From contig CM049316.1 of assembly GCA_026874595.1 (NCBI GenBank), positions 25,255,839 to 25,319,838 of the forward strand: 64,000 nucleotides of DNA, read 5' to 3'. A program made the position numbers and the translations under genes. This document shows positions 61,031 through 64,000 of this stretch, piece after piece. The notes below the pieces were generated by a model. That model was not told the origin of the DNA. It worked only from the letters and a program-made list of their open reading frames with translations, and did no database searches. Positions within the stretch are counted from its first letter, which is position 1. Each line of letters starts with the position of its first letter. This DNA comes from Sipunculus nudus (lineage: Eukaryota; Annelida; Sipuncula; Golfingiida; Sipunculidae).

Positions 61031-63080
61031 AGCTCAGCTGACTGAAAGTCATCTGAGCTATAGCGATCACTCTTTGTCCGTCGTCCGTCTGTCCGTCTGT
61101 CCGTCTGTCCGTCCGTTAACCAGGCACAAATCGTTACCGCTGGACCTAGAACCTTGTAACTTGGGATTCTGAGAGGTCCATAAAAAATCTCCTTGGAAAC
61201 CAGAAATTAGGTCTCTGTTACCCATATCCTTTGAGCTATGTGGCCCCAAAGTACCCCCCAGAAAAGTAAAAAATTTCATACAAAAACTTCAATATCTCAT
61301 TAACTACTTGACTGATGGTCATGATTTTTGGCATACATATTGATCATGAGATGTTACATCACTTCCTGCAGACTGGTGGCGCCACCTGTATTTTTCGATT
61401 TTTTACGAATTTTTTTCTCTATTTTTGAGACCTTTAAAAATGTGAACATCTGTTTACAAGGCACAAATCATAAAGACTGGACTTAGAATCTTAATTCTTA
61501 ACACACTGAGAGGTCCATGAAAAATCTCCTTGGAAACCAGAAATTAGGTCTCTGTTACCCATATCCTTCGAGCTATGGGGCCCCAAAGTACCCCCCAGAA
61601 TAGTAAAAAATTTCATACAAAAACTTCAATATCTCAATAACTACATCACTGATGGTCTTCATTTTTAGCATACATATTGATCATGAGATGTTCGATCAGT
61701 TCCTGCAGACTGGTGGCGCCACCTGTACTGTTTGATTTTTTACGATTTTTTCCTCTATTTTTGAGACCTTTGAGGATGCTGTCATCTGTTAGCGTGGCAC
61801 AAATCGTAACGACTGGACCTAGAATCTTCATTTTCGACACACTGAGAGACCTATGAAAAGTCTCCATGGAAACTAGAAATTAGGTCTCTGTTACCCATAT
61901 CCTTTGAGCTATGGGGCCCAAAATTACCCCCCAGAATAGTCAAAAATTTCATACAAAAACTTCAATATCTCATTAACTACATCACCGATGGTCATGATTT
62001 TCGACATACATATTGATCATGAGATGTTTCATCAGTTTGTGCAGACTGGTGGCGCCACCTGTATTTTTCAATGTTCACGAATTGTTTTCTCCATTTTTGA
62101 GACCTTTAAGGATGTAGTTATCTGTCAACAGGGTACAAATCGTAACGACTGGACCTACAATCTTCGTTCTTGACACACAGGGAGACCCATGATAAGTCTC
62201 CATGGAAACCTGAAATTTGGTCTCTGTTACCCATATCCTTTGAGCTATGGCACTCCAAAGTACAGCTCAGAATAATGGAAAATTTGATACAAAAGCTAAA
62301 GTATCTGAACAACTAATGCAGAGATAACCATAATTGTTTGCATGGATATTGATCATGGAGTGTTTCATAAGTTTCTGCAGACTGGTGGCACCACCTGTAT
62401 TTGTTCAGTTTTTTTTACGAAATTTTTCTGTATTTTTGAGACCTTTAAAGATATGAACATCTGTTAACAAGGCACAAATCATTAAAACTGGACCAAGAAT
62501 CTTCATTCTTGACACACAGGGAGACCCATGAAAAGTCTCCATGGAAACTTGAAATTAGGTCTCTGTTACCCATATTCTTTAAGCTGTATGGGTCCAAAAT
62601 ACCCCCCCCCGAATAATGGAAAATTTGATACAAAAACTGCAGTATTTCAATAACTACAACACTGATGGTCATGATTTTCGGCATACATATTGATCATGAG
62701 CTGTTCCATCAGTTTCTGCAGACTGGGTGTGCCACCTCTATTTTTTTCAAATTTTTACGAATTTTTTTCTTTTTTTTGAGACCTTTAAAGATCTGGTTAT
62801 CTGTCAACAGGGTACAAATCGCAACAACTGGACCTAGAATCTTCATTCTTGTCATGCAAGGAGGCCCATGAAAGGTGCCTGTGGAAACTTGAAATTAGGT
62901 CTCTGTTACCCATATCCTTCAAGCTATAGGACTCCGAAGTATCCCTCAGAATAATGGACAATTTGATACAAAAACTGAAGTATCTGAACAACTAATGCAG
63001 AGATCACCATGATTTTTTGCATGTATATTGACCATTAAGTGTTTTTATTAGTTTCTGCAGACTGGTGGAGCCACCTGTAT
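61031..63080. repeat. Tandem array, six units of about 338 bp, headed by a hairpin
   Basis: A head hairpin (arms 61031-61043 and 61047-61059, loop GAA, one mismatch) is followed by GTCCGTCGTCCGTCTGTCCG-type repeats. Units recur at CACAAATCGT positions near 61121, 61460, 61797, 62132, 62471 and 62811. Each has GACCTAGAATCTT, a GGTCTCTGTTACCCATATCC block, a TATTGATCATGAG block and GACTGGTGGCGCCACCTGTA. Short ORFs in it are repeat artefacts. It looks like the tandem core of a non-autonomous transposon. Confidence 0.85.
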
Positions 63081-63084
63081 CTTT

Positions 63085-63870
63085 GTATCCGCCAAAACGA
63101 AGTTTTGCGGATACTATGTTTTTGACCGAGTTCCTCCGCCGCCGCGGCGTTCGTTTCCAGAGACCTCCTCGGAGACTAATGGACTGATTTTTCCCAAACT
63201 TACACCTATTATCGGGTCACATGTGAACTGGTGCCTAACCAATTTGCGTTGACCTCTGACCTTTCCTCCCTATCCAGTGTCCATTTGTGGGTCTGTTTCC
63301 ACTCATAAACCCTCATATCTCGGGAACCGTTTGACCGAACAGGAAATAAAATTGATACAAATGTAACCCTTGGATAGCTCTGTAACATACACAAAAAATG
63401 GTGGCGCCACCTGTAACAATGTTTGCACAGCGACTGTCTGTTAGTCTGCCGTGGCCTAAAATCACTCATTTCTCTGTAGTGGTTCGACATAACTGCCTAA
63501 AATTTTGCAGGTTTATACATCGTGGACAGCTTTCTTGATTTTATGACAGGTGGCGCCACCTACATTCTAGTTAACGCTGCACACATCCAAGCTCATATCT
63601 CAGGAACCATTTGACCGATTGGGCCAAAATTGTGCATGTGTTTAGATCTCACATAGGTCTTTATCATACACAAAACTGGAGGGGTTACCTGCAAAGGTTT
63701 TTGCACAGTGTTTGTCTGTTTGTCTGCCATGGGCAAAAATCGCTCATATACATGTAGTGGTTTGACTTTTCTGCCTAAAATTTTGCAGGTGTATACAACT
63801 TGGACAGCTTTCTGGATTTGTGGTAGATGGCACAACCTACATACACATTTAGGCTGCAGACATCCATGCT
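63085..63870. repeat. Second hairpin-headed repeat block, two units of about 280 bp
   Basis: A hairpin (arms 63085-63098 and 63102-63114, loop GAA, one-base bulge) precedes a GC-rich CCGCCGCCGCGG stretch. Two units then share CTCATATCTC-GGAACC-TTTGACCGA (63313 and 63592), CACAGTG/CGACTGTCTGTTTGTCTGCC and CCTAAAATTTTGCAGGT. The palindrome GGTGGCGCCACC occurs at 63400-63411 and 63549-63560. Confidence 0.8.
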
Positions 63871-64000
63871 AATATGCAACATACCTCACTCTATTTCCCC
63901 TTGCCACTCAATCCATGCCTCACTATCCGATTTTGGCAGATACATGTAGTCACTTGTCGGTTACCCGTATTCTAGTTTTAAAAGTTTACACATTTTTCTC

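Noticed and set aside
61646-62991. Several minus-strand ORFs containing KNEDxxSSxxDLxPVxR and related text
   Set aside because: They recur once per tandem unit and only reflect the repeat.
1-64000. CRISPR arrays, bacterial operons, phage
   Set aside because: Intron-split genes, poly-A signals and LINE/SINE content show eukaryotic DNA; the tandem repeats found are satellites or transposon cores without CRISPR-like repeat-spacer sizes.

Overview
This is eukaryotic, AT-rich, intron-rich DNA. GT-AG introns, AATAAA sites, TATA/CCAAT promoters, long (AT)n tracts, decayed LINEs, tRNA-derived SINEs, MITEs and a ~338-bp tandem repeat headed by a hairpin and GTCCGTC repeats point to an invertebrate, most likely a mollusc and probably a bivalve. 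The repeat style and the C-type lectin cluster favour this, but nothing names the species. All multi-exon genes were assembled by eye from splice signals and comparison of paralogues.

Left third (1-30.6 kb): four paralogues of a small secreted protein with 12 mature cysteines, called A-D here. I do not recognise the family. Order and strand are A(-), B(+), C(-), D(+). Each has an untranslated leader exon and six coding exons with identical phases and nearly identical sizes. A, B and C are open (214, 209, 209 aa). D has lost its signal-peptide exon and carries a nonsense codon, a frameshift and a lost donor. A pairs with D and B pairs with C in exon length and diagnostic residues, so the block is an inverted duplication of a divergent two-gene cassette centred near 15-16.5 kb. 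All four share a promoter module: AAATGATCAAAC, AGCTTTTACC, a CCAAT box and a TATA box. A decayed L1-like LINE separates A from B. The B-C spacer holds a 1-kb element with 21-bp inverted repeats and a hAT-like MITE.

Middle and right (32.7-57.7 kb): a minus-strand tandem cluster of C-type-lectin-like genes. Each has a signal-peptide exon, an exon with a five-cysteine module (C-X3-C-X7-C-X9-C core), and two exons for one CTLD without the inner disulfide cysteines. E (253 aa) and G (244 aa) are open. F is a multiply broken pseudogene. Two further first-exon/promoter copies (about 39.1 and 56.15 kb) have no body exons of their own. F and G lie in a tandem segmental duplication with a spacing of about 9 kb. 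A LINE 3' end abuts the stop codon of G.

Right end (57.7-64 kb): no gene recognised. Transposon-end-like GC-rich patches with poly-G runs lead into two repeat blocks. Each starts with a near-perfect hairpin with a GAA loop and carries the palindrome GGTGGCGCCACC in most units.

Taken together, the window reads as two fast-evolving secreted-protein families, each amplified by local duplication and now a mix of live genes and pseudogenes, set in transposon-rich DNA.
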